A stretch of 64,000 nt of DNA, taken from contig JAXGGA010001063.1 of assembly GCA_038373865.1 (NCBI GenBank), forward strand, positions 1 to 64,000. The letters are read 5' to 3'. The position numbers and the translations under genes are program-made. How positions within the stretch are numbered: position 1 is the first letter of the stretch; every line of letters begins with the position of its first letter. This DNA is from Uloborus plumipes (Eukaryota; Arthropoda; Arachnida; Araneae; Uloboridae). The notes below the pieces were generated by a model that saw only the letters and a program-made list of their open reading frames with translations, did no database searches and had not been told where the DNA came from. Of the stretch, positions 1 to 13,429 are shown piece by piece.

Positions 1-1329
1 CGTAGCAGATTATCTTTCAAATAAATAATCCACCACCACTCATACCAGAGCTTAGCCTACTCTCCACTAGTTCTTTTATTTTGTGCTCAAAAAGCATTTT
101 AATAGTAAAAACACTCTCAGTCGTACACAAAATTATAGCATGTATTTATTCTTTCTAACCGCGCACTTAGTGCATAGCGGCCCTTTTTAGTGGACGACCC
201 AAAAAAGGGATAGGAATTTTCCCCAAAATGAACATTTTCAACTCAAATTAATTCGAGCGTTCCATTAAGTACCTTGGTATTGTTTTCAATCCGTTATCAA
301 CAGATTGCAGCACATAACCATTGTAAAGTGGTGTTCTGTAGCAGTTTTAATATGATCTTCATCAAAAATGACATCATTCACAATCTCAATGAAAAAAAGC
401 TAAGTTTCAAATTTCCTCCAGCTTCCCATTTATGTTAATTGCTGATTTATTTCTTCTTATAAAGTGTCTTTATTAAATATTATATCGTAGGCAGAAAAAA
501 AATTGTAGTAAAAGAAGTATACCCTCTGGGGTCCTATCGTAACTTTTAAGGGACGATTTTCTTTCCTTAATAAAAAAATTATTTTTTACATAATATTTGT
601 TTTTTCTCTTTAGCTAGATCAACAGTTTTCCTGAGTCCCAGTCTAAACTACACTGTTTACTAACCAGTATAATACAAAATATCTAAGGTCGAGAAAAAAA
701 AAAAAAAAAAATTCAGGCATTAAGTGGGCGTTAAAGACTGACTTACGTTCGTTTGTTAAATTTACAACGCAGATAATAATATACTATATAATAATGCAAA
801 CTCAACACCTTATATCTCCGAGGGAAAGGAACAAGTCTCTATTTTGGAGACAAAATGTTGCAAATCCCCCTTTGTTTTGTATTCGTATTAAGAAGTTTTT
901 ACTGAACAACTATTTAACACATAGCTAAGTCTTTAATTTTGGAGCTGTTTTTAGATTGTTTCACTGTAGACCTCCTCTAGGTACGAATTTTTGGCTTATT
1001 TTGCTTAAGCGAGTAAATAAGTGCCTAAAATTATATATTTTCTGTTCGGTCTGGATCAAATAAAAGAGCACTGTCTATTACTAGAATGAGGTGAACAACT
1101 CTAAAGCGAAAGGTTTTTATATTATTGTGTCGCAGAGAGATCTTGCTAATTATTAAATAAAAAATAGATGTGATTTAGAGTTAGTCTCTTTTTACTCTAT
1201 TTCTCTCGTGCACTTAGTCCGAGAACGGAATAACACTTTGATGTCGGTCGAAAGGTTGACAAAGTGTCACTCAGTCTTCCAATAAAGAAAACCACAGCAG
1301 GGTTCTTGATTTTTTTTTCCATCGAGAAC
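1..1329. other. Unassigned AT-rich sequence
   Basis: No coding region, RNA gene or TE end can be supported. The stretch is AT-rich with many homopolymer A and T runs, including an A run near 695-711. Confidence 0.6.
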
Positions 1330-2240
1330 TTCTGGTGAGCGAGGAGGTGGCGTTACAATATTGCCTTGTTCACGAGATGCAATCCCATGCACACGCACAC
1401 AATCCTGAGGGGAGTGGGGGACGAAATAAACACTTGCCCCGACCGGTGCAAAGTCAGCACAACACCAGCACTCATCTATTTTCACATCTGGCGTTACCCA
1501 ATGCCATAATTGTTTAACACACATGAACCTCTTCCAAGACTACTATCTACTCGTTCGGGGGTTTCTTCGAACCCTTGAATACCCGAGCCAGACGGAACCG
1601 TCTGTCGCGGGCAGACAATATTCCCTTCCAAGTAGAGGGAGGGGGGTCTCGTGCCGCCCCGCTCATCGCGACATCATTCCCGATAGGCGACTATTTGAAT
1701 CATGGCGTATCTGCATAGCATTCGTTTCTGCATAGGGGATGAGTGGCGACAAATGGCAGGGTCGTCGAGCGTGTAACGGCTACGACGCTAGTCAGACTCC
1801 GAACCATCTGTTGCTCCCTACGCACTCGAGCACTACGCGCACATGGTGATCGCCTCCCGCCTCCCCCAAGAGAGCACCTCCTTCTTTCTGCACTATCGCG
1901 ACATGTTGGGGGGAATGCGGATATGGAGCGGGGTGTCAGGAGGGTGGGCAGGGTGTATGGGTGGGGGACTCCTTTCTTGGGTGGGCTTCTGTTTCGGTCT
2001 TGAGGAAAGAGCAATAGGGTGAAATAACCTGCAAAAGGTGTTTTTCGCGGTGGTGCAGGTATATCAAACACCCATACAACTCAGCCTCAAGTCAGGGTGC
2101 TCTGGTGAAAGACGTGGGTTGGCTCTCCGCCCACCCTCCGGTGGTGGAGACATAAACAAACATCCACCATAGGTTCGGTAACCTTCTTCTCGGTCGCATA
2201 AGATACCGATTCACACCTTCTTGACGTTCTTCTTATCTAG
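1330..2240. other. GC-rich, CpG-containing island of unknown nature
   Basis: This is the longest GC-richer block outside the TEs, with clustered CpG dinucleotides (for example around 1745-1800) and G-rich stretches near 1895-1990. Short open frames occur on both strands (such as a 123-codon frame on the minus strand at 1700-2071), but their products look like low-complexity shadows of GC-rich DNA and match no family I recognise. It could be a promoter-proximal region or noncoding exon of a host gene, or an unrecognised repeat. Sequence alone does not decide. Confidence 0.3.
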
Positions 2241-5187
2241 AGCATCTTTGCCAAAGAAATGAGCGAAACCTTGATCATATTAGGACTTTCCAGGAAGAAA
2301 CTCCGCAAGCAGTCCGCTCGTCCTTAAAAATGGATCCCAATTATTGCTGTTTGCGATATTGCGCCCCCTATTTTTCTTTTATACGCAGAAAAACACCGCT
2401 AAGGAAGCCCCGATGGATTTTTTTTTTCTTTCAAACCAACAATCTTAAATATTAGTCCATTTAGGCTAAGTTTCTCGATCTCTCAACAATATCTCTATTT
2501 TTAAACTAGCACATCTACCTTCATTTAGCATTGCGACAGATGTGTTTTCCAACGTCCCATTTTACCTAAAAACTGTGTAAAAACACGAGTATATATAGAT
2601 AACAAGGTTTAAGTAAATCGTAAATATGAGAAACATATCAACACTGAATTTAGTGCCCGTATAGCTCCGCATCAGCGTAAAACGCGACCGAAACCACGAA
2701 AATTCCCGATGGTGCTTTCCATAGGGGACACTATGATATATCTCTTTTACGTTTCTGCTTTTCTGCTTATTCTTCTGCTTTACGTCGAATCTGATAGAGA
2801 GCGGTGCGAGCCCTTACATGAGTCTGGTCAAACTAAGCTACCTACATCCTACTAAAAGCCACTTTGATACTATGATGTGAAAAAATGAGATGCAAAATCG
2901 GTAAACTATTTAGCATAAAAGTGTGAGATCACAAAAAATAAATAAATTAATTAATAACATTCCTCGAAATAATTGGAGGACGTGCAATACAACAATCACT
3001 TCCTTTCTATTTCATGCTATAACCTCCATTGAAGAATTCCGATGCAAGTTAACAACTGCATCACCTCCATCGTACACGTAAAAAACAACGTAGAGACGGA
3101 ATTTTATTAATGAAGGTACTTGAGCATCAGGGGCATAGGAAACCGGGGGACGCTCGAGACTCCCCCTAGGAATAACAGCTCCTCCTAGGAAAAATATCTC
3201 TTCCTACAACATTTTTTTCCTTCTCCAAACCTGTTTTTCAAATGTGTTGATCATCCTTTCTTAGGAATATTCAAGCAAATGTCTCTCAAAAAATCGTCCG
3301 ACAGTCCAGTTTGTTAAAGGAGTACTCCAGTTACAAGAGGAATTTTTTTCTCGTTTGAGACAAGTTTTGAGAATTTCGTATTTATGAGTAAATATCTGCC
3401 ATCTAAAACTAATAAGTTCATAATAAAAATGCACACAAGTCATAGTTGAAACTTGTCTTTCTGCAGACAGATATATTAAGCAATGTTTTTACAGATTCTC
3501 TTTCATTCAAAAAAAAGTGCTTATTTTTTAACATTTATGACGTAATAATGTTATCATGTGATGAAAGGAGAGGGTCGAAAAGTGTCCACCATATCTCCCT
3601 GATTGATCTCCCCAAAAAGTCGCAATACATTGAGCGCCGAGGGCTTCGTCCACCTGTTTTACACACGAAAGATTCCTGCCTCCAATCTTTAGTTAATCTA
3701 AGACAGTTATTTTATTATTGCATTTATTCTTTTTTACAAAATGACGGAAACTTTTACTGTATTGTCACTGTAATCTAATTGGGGAAATTATGAAAAACTA
3801 TTGACATTTATTTAAGGATCTTTGTCCTTGACGTTTCAGAGGAACTTTAAAGGGCAACATGCCTTTACTAATTTTACTTGCAATGGACATGTATTGAGAG
3901 ACTATTTATCCCTATTAGCATGAGGGTTTTAAAGGTACTGTTGACGTTATTTCGAAAGTTTTAATTATTCCAAAAATGTTTTTGACGGCTTTTTTCCCAT
4001 CGTGATTGGACGGATTTCTGCAGGGTACTAACATTATCTGAAAACTATTATCGATATTCTTTAACTTATTTTTGGAACTGATACTCTTATTGTCTGGAGG
4101 ATTGTTGTTCAATCCATTTAGAATAAATTTTTCGTCCCCTTTGTTTGCTTTTAAAGGAATGTTTATTTATTTGTTTACTATTATTTTTTATTTTTTTAAT
4201 ATTACAACTTTTTACAATTTACTTTTTTTTTAAATATTGCAATTCACCGTTTCGTATTTGAGAGTTAGCAAAGAAAAAAAAAGGGGGGGGGGGGTGAAAT
4301 ATATTATTTCTAGAGTATTTCTACAGACAAAATTTAGTTCTCGGGAAAAGTATTAGAGCTTTGAATGGTGGAGGACAGCTTTACTATAATCTCAACAAGC
4401 AGTTTTTTTTTTTTTACCAAAGTTTAAAAAAAAATAAAGAGAAAAAAAAAAGCCACTAAGTTGATTTTGCGCTCATTGCGTAACTATTTCAACGCTGTTT
4501 CTTCAAGAAAAGTTTATAGAGTAACCTTTCTGGAAATAATTCCACCACACATGTAAAGAACAACGCAGTTTTCCGAAACGAATTCAGAGCGGAAGAACAC
4601 GACGCTCCTCAAAATTATGAATAATAAAATAATAATTGCTCACGAGTTCTGGAGGAAAATCCGTATCACTCTTACTCTTTATTCTTCCAGAGAAAATAAA
4701 GACCTGAGAGTTTTCATTTTAAAAATCCAATTTCGTGCATCAAAAACTAAAAGCAAAAGAAGTACTACATCTAAAAATTAATGAAAGCAGCATTAAAACA
4801 GCAGAACTCCACATCTTTAAAAGGTCATGGGATTTCATGGTTAATCTCGCTGCTTTAATGGGATTGCTCAATCTCGCTCTCGCAGAGGCTGTAGAGTTTT
4901 GTGTTTGACATAGTTTTGTTGGGATAAGATCCAAGTAGAGCCCCAGTCGTGATGGTAGAATGAAACCGGAAGTGCTTGATATTTTAGAATGCAATTGTTG
5001 TGGTGGTGGTAACTAAATGAATTCAGTTCGAAACTCTTTTAAACAAGAGTACAAATCGTGAACCTAACTATTACATAATTAACTCTAAACATGAAAATAA
5101 ATGCACGTTTTTTTTTTTTTTTTTTTTTCACACAGTGCTATTGTAATTAAAATAGGTCTCACACAATTCTTAATTTTAATAAAAAAA
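2241..5187. other. Unassigned AT-rich sequence
   Basis: No gene or TE boundary was recognised. It contains long A/T tracts and a G run near 4286-4297. Short open frames here have no recognisable domain. Confidence 0.5.
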
Positions 5188-5361
5188 CAGCCGAGTCTCG
5201 ATAAATCGAAGCCTTATAACTCGAATATTCCTTTATCCCGCAGTGTTCATTGAGTCCCCAGACTCTTGAGAAGACTGCAGGAACTTCCTGTAACTCAAAC
5301 TACCAATAACTCGAAGCTTTTAGCCGGTCCCTTGGAGCTTCGAGTTATCGAGACTCGACTG
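5188..5361. mobile_element. Short MITE, pogo/Tigger-like termini
   Basis: The ends form an imperfect terminal inverted repeat (TIR). The left begins CAGCCGAGTCTCGATAAATC and the right end read backwards begins CAGTCGAGTCTCGATAACTC, both followed by a TCGAAGC-like segment. CAGTCGA...TCGATAA ends are typical of pogo/Tigger-type elements in the Tc1/mariner superfamily. The 174-bp body has no coding capacity. A clean TA target duplication is not visible, so the flanks have probably decayed. Confidence 0.65.
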
Positions 5362-5389
5362 AATAGCGCAATGACAAAATCAATAATTA

Positions 5390-6680
5390 CCGTAAAATGG
5401 GGTGTATAGGAACAGCGGGGTCAATCGGAACAAAACTTCCCGACCGCACAAATAAATTCTTCATAAATATACTATTGGGTATTTTTCGCCATGATTTTTT
5501 TTTTAAAAAGGTAAGATCATAGGAAGTAGGAAAAAAATACTTTTGTCAATCTGGCAACGCTACTGGCTTCTAAAGAGGGCTGCACGTTGAATGCTAGAAA
5601 ACATCACATTTTCATAGACTGCAAAACTTCATATGCAAGAACAAACCTTCTTATATTTAAAAACTATGAGTGGTATGTTTCAATTATACATGTATCTGAA
5701 CAACAGAATACCACATTAGAATTTACATTTTTTATAAATTGTGTCATAAAAGTGAAGAATTCTGAAAAATGCCATGGGAAAAAAATTTGCGGGGTGAATC
5801 GGAACACTTAGTTCTGTTGTTCCAATTCAAACTTATTTGAAGGAAATTGTTTGAAAAATCAAGATTCTAACCCCAATTCTTCTAATCAAGACAGGGACAA
5901 GGATTTATTACTGTTTATCCCTTCTCGTGAGCAACTAGATCTTAGAATGACAAAAGTTACAGATTTCAAAAGATTTTTTCTCCAGGAGACTTTTTTTTAC
6001 TTAAAATAAAAGGGAGAAAGTCACATAGACTTTATGTAGTAAACGTCCAGCACACAGACAGTGATGAATAAGCGAAAAAATCTTTCAGGACAATCCCCGA
6101 AACCCAGAAATTTCAAAAAACTAAAGAAAAGGCAGAGTTCATCCCAGGAGATGTTATGAAAAAACTTAAGCCAAGTCACAATTGCTAGTTTTAAGGACAA
6201 GTACATATTTGTGGACGACATGAGTGACTTCCATTCATGTTAAATCTTTGCATTTCAATTCAAAAGCTTTTCTTAAAATTACTTTTCATTTTTCATAAGT
6301 TCAAAATTATTTTGAATTTTCACAAATTATAAACGTTTACTGGTACTGAAATTATACATTTATTTGACAGTAATTATCTGTTCTTATTCTCCCCCATCAA
6401 TATTACTCATGTTTGTGAGACCTATTACAGATTAAATTGAAAAAAATAAAAATTTTAACAAGTGTTCCGATTGACCCCTATCAGCGGGGTGATTCGGAAC
6501 ACCCATAATTTGCTATATATTTTAATAATAATTATTCAAAATGTTTTGTCTTTGTTTGGAGTATCGAAAGTAAAGCAAGACCGAATGTTTTTACCCAAAA
6601 AATCAAATTAAAAAAAAATCTTTTAACTGCTTTTTTTACAATCGAAGCTGAAAAGTGTTCAGATTCACCCCATTTTACGG
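5390..6680 (+). mobile_element. Family B TIR element, copy 1 (TA target site)
   Basis: The 1291-bp element is bounded by a perfect 15-bp TIR, CCGTAAAATGGGGTG, with TA on both sides (5388-5389 and 6681-6682). That is the target preference of the Tc1/mariner/pogo superfamily. A 16-nt word close to GGGGTGAATCGGAACA occurs six times: forward at 5399, 5417, 5791 and 6486, reverse at 6463 and 6656, mostly near the ends. The interior resembles copies at 20857-22147 and 20804-28654 and holds only decayed coding sequence. It is non-autonomous as it stands. Confidence 0.85.
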
Positions 6681-6682
6681 TA

Positions 6683-8667
6683 AATGTTAAAAAAAGAAAA
6701 TAAAATGCAATGAGTCTTGACATGGATATTGAGCCAGGAATTTTAGCCGTTTTAAATTTTGAGAAATGTGTACTTGTACAATTGAAAAAATAGACATACG
6801 TGAGTAAACCTATAATGAATGTGAATATAAGAATCAAAAATAGAACAAAATCAAAAATAAAACAAAATCAAAAATAGGCTAAAGTATTCTGCCATACCTG
6901 AACAGAGGATATATAAAACTAACAAGGCAGTGAAGTCTCACTAAGAGTATAAAAATGCTCTATGGATATTCGCTTCTAGCAGCATTTAGTTGCTCAAGAT
7001 GGTTGTTTATTTGTCAAGACTTATCACAAGATGAAGATATCTCTGCTCCGTAGATTGTTTTTTTTTTTTTGAGCAATCAATGAACGGTTGCTGTTTTCTT
7101 CACATCGGAATTGGCTTTCCGCTCCTACTTCAGAGCAAACCATTAGATAAGGACACATGTGTGTATTTGTATATGTCCTTGAGAAAAACAAAGAATTGCG
7201 GATTGAGTCAACTATCAACAAATTTAGAATTTTGTAAGGAGCCAATTTAGCCGAGGTCGCAATTTTATAAAATTGAAAATACTGGATATTTAAGTTTAAA
7301 AGACAGCATTCTTCCACAAACTAAATATTCAAAACAAGCTTGACCATTTAAAATTTTTCACGAATCGAATGAACTGTTTTTTCTGCGTTAGATAGAATTT
7401 GTTCGAAATTTTTTTGCTTCTAATTAGAATTGGAATTATAACTTTCATTAACACAATCTGAGACACTGTAGCTAGTACTAATTATAATTTTCACTATTTT
7501 TAGATGCCATTTCCTTTTTGCAGACGATTAATGCTTCTCAATGGTTTAAGATTTATTGAACGCTATCGGTTATCCTTTTACCTGTGTATTCTCAATTCAA
7601 ACCAAATAAACTGTAGGACGTGCTGCAAGCCTTGAACAATGGCTGCTGAAAGAGGTAAAACAGAGATCCATCCACTTAAACTAGTTCAATCAGACACCAG
7701 CCTTGTCCAGTGCAAAATGTAAATACAGTGCTTTACCTCTTTGGCCAATTTCTAAGATCACCGCAAGGTGGCGTATTCAATCTGTAGAGCAACAAATTAA
7801 AAAATAAACTTCGTTAAAATATTTAAAACTTTTTGATAATTTTTTTCGTTTCCTTTTAATTTCCTTGTTTTCGTTCTTGTCAGTATTCGGTATATTTTTA
7901 GAATATTAATTAAATTTGAACTTTAACACTAGATAAGTACGAATTTAACCACCATACTACGAAGTTAATATATTATTTAATTTCCTAAGTTCTTTTTCTA
8001 AAATTTTTTAGAGGTTTTCTACAAATTTTGGATAAGTTTTCTGTTATCGCTATCGTTCTAAATCTTCAAATATGTGTATTTCTTATAACCGTCACTTCTC
8101 ACTATCGCAATTGAAGTTTTTTCACCTAAAACATTTACCTTTCATAATTATTACATAGCTGAAAGTTAAAAAATGAAGCGCATGACACTTTATTTAATAC
8201 TGGAGAGGGGTATGCCCTCCCATGCTCGTCAATTTCGTTTTCAAGAAAGTGACACGAACAATAAAGAAGTGCTTCCTCAGCGGTAGAACCCTTGTTAAAT
8301 AACTCTCTGCTCATCGTCACCACAGGAGGCCCCTTAAAGAACTGCTATTACAAGGCCCCCCGCGATTTTACAATTACGTTACTCGTCTTTCTTTTAAAGA
8401 AACCTGAAACCAGCAGGGCTGTTTCCATTTTAATTGAGCCATCAAACTCTGGACTCATGGAAGCCAACTAGTTTGAGTGACAACTCCGAAACAAGAATCA
8501 AATCTGGTGAGAGACAGGCGTAAGTAATAATTTATGTCAGGACTAGGGGTCCTGTAAACACTGAACTGACCTTATATGTAATGTTGTTTCCCCTGAAAGC
8601 CCCCATTCTATTTCTATTAATTGATACATTTAAATTATTGTTACAAATCCGAATGATAACTTCTACA
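6683..8667. other. Unassigned AT-rich sequence with one dispersed repeat
   Basis: No gene is supported. Near 6840-6875 the phrase AAATCAAAAATA-like recurs as a short tandem array. A dispersed repeat at 7630-7800 is listed separately. Confidence 0.5.
7630..7800 (+). repeat. Dispersed repeat (copy also at 31003-31200)
   Basis: The sequence from the GGTAAAACAGAGATCCATCC phrase through the CTTTGGCCAATTTC phrase aligns with 31003-31200. A later part (AAGGTGGCGTATTC, AGAGCAACAAATT) resembles 51900-52025 and 59975-60080, and 31765-31870 in inverse orientation. No TIRs, tail or coding capacity are evident and the family is unidentified. Confidence 0.55.
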
Positions 8668-8905
8668 CTGCCGTGCTAAGCGCAAAAGTGGTATCTGAAG
8701 TTGAGGTCAAACTCTTTAAAGTTTTGCGCCACTATGTATTTGATTCAGATGAAACTTTTGCATAATTTGTTAAAAAATATTTCTTGTTGTCTCAAATGAC
8801 CATATAATTTTGTATTTGGGTAAAATATATCGCTTTTCACGACATCATAAAATTTCTGAATGACTTGAAATTTACAATATAAGGGATGACTTTGAAACAG
8901 CTTTC
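8668..8905 (+). mobile_element. Fragment of the CTGCCGTGCTAAGC MITE family
   Basis: The left end CTGCCGTGCTAAGCGCAAAA matches the termini of the tandem MITE pair at 41962-42462, and the following 150-200 bp align with their interior. No matching right TIR was found, so this copy is truncated or its right end has decayed. Confidence 0.6.
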
Positions 8906-10201
8906 AAGAATAGCTTCCGAGCAGTTACTTCAAAATGATGAGAGTTTTAAGGTTTTTATAACTTATTTTCTAACACATGAAAATTCACAAAAATTTGAAA
9001 AGATGTGCAAAAGCTGAGCTCCTTTATTACTAAGGCATTGAATCTAAAAATAAAACTAGAGGGTACTCCTTACGAAATTTTGAAGGAATGAAATGCAGCA
9101 GCTGTAAAAATGTAAATTGGTTTTTTTTTTAAACGCAATATAATTATTCTGTGTTTGTGAATCGGTCATCTGATCGTATCACACTGCTTATTTTTCCCGA
9201 AAAATGTGCATAATATAAAAAGTTTAGAGAGTTAGAACGAAGCAATTTTCGTCACTGCCCCTTTTTCGAACACATTCGCTAACTGCTTAATGGCTTTCGC
9301 TTTCCTCGCTACCAAGGGCCGCAAGCCGATGTACTCGAAGCTATAAGAACAGTCCTCGAAATAAAAGAGAACGAATGATTCCTTCTTACCATACCATAAA
9401 CTATACAATTCAACCTATGGACATTACAATTATCTGCAATAAGTCACAACGACAGATTTCGCTCACGGGTATAAAGGTGATGTCCCGACTTGAAAAACGG
9501 CCGCTTGTGGTTCGATGATTGCTAGGAGGAGGAATGGGCACGTTAAATTACTTTATTGCTACCAAAGGCAAAAATACATTTCAAGACGCATCAAAACTTT
9601 TGCCCGATGAATTCTATTCCAGTCAGAGAATTATAAAGTGCTGGAGCTTATCTATGAGATTTGTTTTTGCGGAAGTTATTTTATGCTTTTATTCTTCCTC
9701 GATTGAAGTAGATAACTCTGAAGACATTTATTGTGACAAACGAATTTCTTTGTAAGGGAATTAGAAATTCAAATATTCTTCGTGGTAATTCGAATGACAA
9801 CAGTTTTATTAATAGTGATTCCCTACAGTGATTCGAATTTCTTTTCTTAATTTAAAAACAGCATTAGAGCTAAAAAAAAGCTTTCATAAAAAATTGAATA
9901 CTTTTGGCAGTAATTTGATGGCAAGTTGTTAGCTGGCAGTGACAGGATTTTGGAAATTTTAAACTGTTCTGCACAATCCAAAAGGTTTTACAGCAAGATT
10001 TGCAGTCCTTCAGTTTCTTCCTTTCATCGGCGCTGAATCACTTTCTTAAAAATCTTGAAATTCTACGTTTACTTGTTAGCTATTCTCACGCTTCAATATT
10101 TGCAGACTTCAAAACATTTAAATTTCAATATTTGTAAAGTATTTGGATTTCAATGTCCATACTTCATATGAAATTTGTTTTACATGTCACGGTCCTAATG
10201 T

Positions 10202-10221
10202 GACACACACACACACACACA
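10202..10221. repeat. (AC)n microsatellite
   Basis: About ten AC units, uninterrupted. Confidence 0.9.
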
Positions 10222-10527
10222 GCACTACTTTTTCTTCAAAACTGGAGAGTATTAAATCCTAAATATTAAGGCGGACTGGTCTCAAACCCCAGAAAAATTG
10301 GACTTGTCCATTTAAACGTTTTGTAATGATTAATTGTGTATCGTCATATGTCACTTGCGGTACTCTTTCAGTTGTATTAATATTAATAAATAATACAAAA
10401 ACAATTGGAAATATTCCGACTTTAATTTTTGAAAATTTAACCGACTTTAATTTTTGAGAACATAAAATCGAATAGATTTCATGTTCTAACTCACGCCAAA
10501 TTCAAGACTTGCTTTCAAAATTGCGTG

Positions 10528-10556
10528 TTTTTTTTTTTTTTTTTTTTTTTTTTTTT
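10528..10556. repeat. Poly-T tract
   Basis: About 29 consecutive T bases. It could be a retroposon tail in reverse orientation, but no body is recognisable beside it. Confidence 0.85.
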
Positions 10557-11940
10557 CGCAGTAAGACAAAGGGAAGGAGGGAGGTGAGGATTTGAGAAAA
10601 TCATCGACAATAACGTACCTTAGTTTCCCTATTTCACTAGAAATGATGTTGGGTTGGGCATATAACTGAAAAAAAAAAAAAAAACTAGATGAACCTATAT
10701 TGATTGCATTGGGTCTGTGGAGGATCCTCCTTGCATCAAACCTCTAAGAAGGCTCTAACATTCACAAAAGTGAAACGTATTAGCGTCCATAGACTTTGGT
10801 GCGACCCCTGCAAGTTTTGTAAGTGCGTCCCCCACCCCTATTAAGCTATTAAAAAAAAAAAAAATCCTGCGTTACTCATAGTGCTATTTTTCTTAATTGT
10901 GTGACCTCAAACCTCGTGCGGCCCTTGCACCCCGGGGGCTGCGGGGGCCATGTACGCTACTGGTGAAACGATCTAAAAATTTTGCAGGAGTTGATTGAAA
11001 ATCAAAAGCAGCATCACATATTTATGTGAAAAGCTAAAAAATACGCATGTCCAACAGTTGAGTGGTAATACCTCATAACGATATAATAACCTTATGATCG
11101 TCATAAAGTAAAAATAATTAACTAATTTGCAGCACCAGAAATTGCAGTGGAATATTTTGCTAAATAAAATCAGCAAAGTCAACAAATGTGTATTGTAGCT
11201 CAACTTGTATCAAATGGAAGTAATTGATAGATACTCGTTTTCTTGTCCTCTTTCATCGAGTTGAGCAGAGACAGACTTTTCGTTCGCACCTTTACTTTTT
11301 CCTTTCTACCACGGGGGGGGGGGGGGATAAATTATTGCCTTGCTTGTGCTTTCTTGACATTCAGACAATTGTGTTGATTTGTAATAAGAATATATTGGTA
11401 CTACTGTTTCTTCACTACCCTCTTTTGCTTTATATTTCTGAGATTAGGTTCTTGTTCAATCGGTTATCTGGGACATTATTTTCATGTGTTACATACATAG
11501 GGGCAACAGGCAACAGGGTTCGGCAACAGGCTATTGCAGTTTTCACTAGTCTCAAACTGGATTGGGAGGAAGTCGTGTAAAAAAGGGGAGGGGTTGAAAT
11601 TAAGAGTAGAAATGTTTGATTGCTGTAACACTAGGTGTATGTAAGTGTTGGACAGAGCAGCAGAAACAAAAACGTCTTTGATTCTTTGTACACTTTTACA
11701 AATGGCTGTGCAGCTCAGCAACAGGACACATAAATCTGTAGTTAAAACCAATGAATTACTGAAGCACCTTTTTCGTACCAATGAAATAAAGTTGGCAACA
11801 ATGCTAGGAAATTGTGTTTGGGGATTGCTGTTTTCTGCTGATGATTTCAGAACCCAGTAAGGGATTGTGATAAGCACAAAAGGTACAGAGGGACTAAAAA
11901 ACTAAAAGATCTACTTTAGGAGTACCAACATCAAATTTTA

Positions 11941-11985
11941 AATGTTTCTCGCTCTCTCTTACTCTCTCTCTCTCTCTTTCTCTGT
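11941..11985. repeat. (CT)n-rich microsatellite
   Basis: An imperfect CT/CTCT array with a few interruptions. Confidence 0.85.
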
Positions 11986-13146
11986 GTTTGTTTTTCATTT
12001 GCTTAGACTCTAAATTATTTTAAAAATGCAACTTTTCGACGATATCAACTATCATATTCAACTCACCCAATATCAAAACAGAAAAATAAAATATATGGTT
12101 ATTTCTTATGCAGAAAAGATTATGCTCTGTCTCTTATATAAATGTATTAAAGATTATGTATCAAGTCATTCTGTTAAGTTACAGGCATTTTATTTCAGTA
12201 GTTTCGTACTATCATTGGTCAACCAAAAAATCCCAGTAAAAACTTCCTGATAGCAAAAAACATTATAGCTGAATAGGGGGAAAAAATGAGTAATAAATTG
12301 AAAACGGTTTTAATAAATCACTATAGAAAGTTTCTTCATTTTAAGCATACTTTTAAAAGACGGCAATCATTTCATCCAATCATAAAACAAAGAACAGAGA
12401 AAAAAAGAAAAAAAGAAAGAGCAAAGAAGAAAAGAAAAAAAAAAAGAACAAAGAAGAAAAGAAAAAAAAGAAACACCTTTATATGTTGCTAATTCCAAAC
12501 GAATCAAAATAAAATAAATGATAATTATATTTAGCATTAAGAAATTTTTTTCACCCCGTCAATAAATCTCCAATTTTGGTCAATGTTTGCAGAGAAATAC
12601 ATGGCGGTGTATTGCAAATATATTTTGGTTTCATCAACTTTTCTTTTCCTTTCAGGAAAACACTAAAAAATCTCAGAAATTTTTTTGATGGTTTAGTATT
12701 AAAAGTTTTTTTTAAATATTATTGGTTTTAGGTGCTAAGATATAAGTGCTAAAATATCCCTTACGATTTAAACTTTTTTATTAGTTTTAAAAAACGCCTT
12801 TAAGATACTTAAATTTAAACCTTTTACGTATATATTCTGTGTCATAGGCTTTTCCTCTTCAAGTTTGCTCACAGCTAATTAGCCTGTTGTTAGATCAAGA
12901 TTTGTGTAGGACCTAAAATTTTCTGTAAATCTTAAAATTAGTTTTATTTATTTATGTATTTATTCTCTTTTTTTTTTTTTTTTGAATCATTCAAAAATTG
13001 AAGCAAAAAATTTTTCAAATCAGAAAAAAAAACCTTGAAGTGAGGTGCTCTGGTCAAGATTTTTGAAAGAAAACTGTTTCGTTCGAACAGGATTATGAAC
13101 TCCAAAAATTATTAGAAGGGGGAGGAAGAAGACAAACTGACGGACA

Positions 13147-13429
13147 TTTCATTTCATTTCACCCCTGTACTTACCATAACACGTGGTTTAACCGGTGGAT
13201 GGGACCCTGAAGAGTGCACTGTTTTTGATCCAGACCAGGAGTAGAGCAAACCCGGGGCTCCGTACTCCCAGAGGTATTTATTTACTTACAGGACTTTGTG
13301 ACCACGACCCACATTTGACGTACCCCAACCCTCATTAGTGAACACGATGGATCTTTGACTAGCTAAGATCGAGCCCAGGACCCTCTTGTTATGAGTCCGA
13401 CGCCTTTCCGACCGGGCTACTATGGCCCC
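13147..13429 (-). repeat. tRNA-headed SINE, minus strand
   Basis: Read on the minus strand from 13429, the sequence begins like a tRNA gene. It has an A-box-like TAGCCCGGTCGG about 9 nt in, and a B-box-like GGGCTCGATC roughly 45 nt further on. A body of about 200 bp follows and ends in a short GAAAT-type repeat tail at 13147-13162, the usual layout of a tRNA-derived SINE. The boxes deviate from consensus, so the copy is probably inactive. The body also reads like arthropod SINEs I recall, but the family name is uncertain. Confidence 0.6.

Larger units (their letters stand above)
8906..13146. other. Unassigned AT-rich sequence with simple repeats
   Basis: No gene is supported. The stretch holds several microsatellites and homopolymers (listed separately), a G run near 11313-11326, and a Lys/Arg-rich open frame at 12286-12492 that is a translation of an AAAGAAA-type low-complexity tract. 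A short frame at 9519-9755 has no recognisable domain. Around 10640-10960 a GC-richer patch with many CCC/GGG runs looks like decayed repeat. Confidence 0.5.

Noticed and set aside
6021..6221. 66-codon minus-strand frame found again at 21488-21688 and 24473-24655
   Set aside because: The repetition reflects three copies of family B, and the hydrophobic product is the antisense of the more plausible plus-strand remnant.
11482..11877. 131-codon minus-strand frame
   Set aside because: No recognisable domain, start context or splice signals; overlaps another open frame on the plus strand.
12286..12492. Lys/Arg-rich open frame resembling a basic nuclear protein
   Set aside because: It is the translation of an AAAGAAA-type low-complexity tract with no conserved domain.
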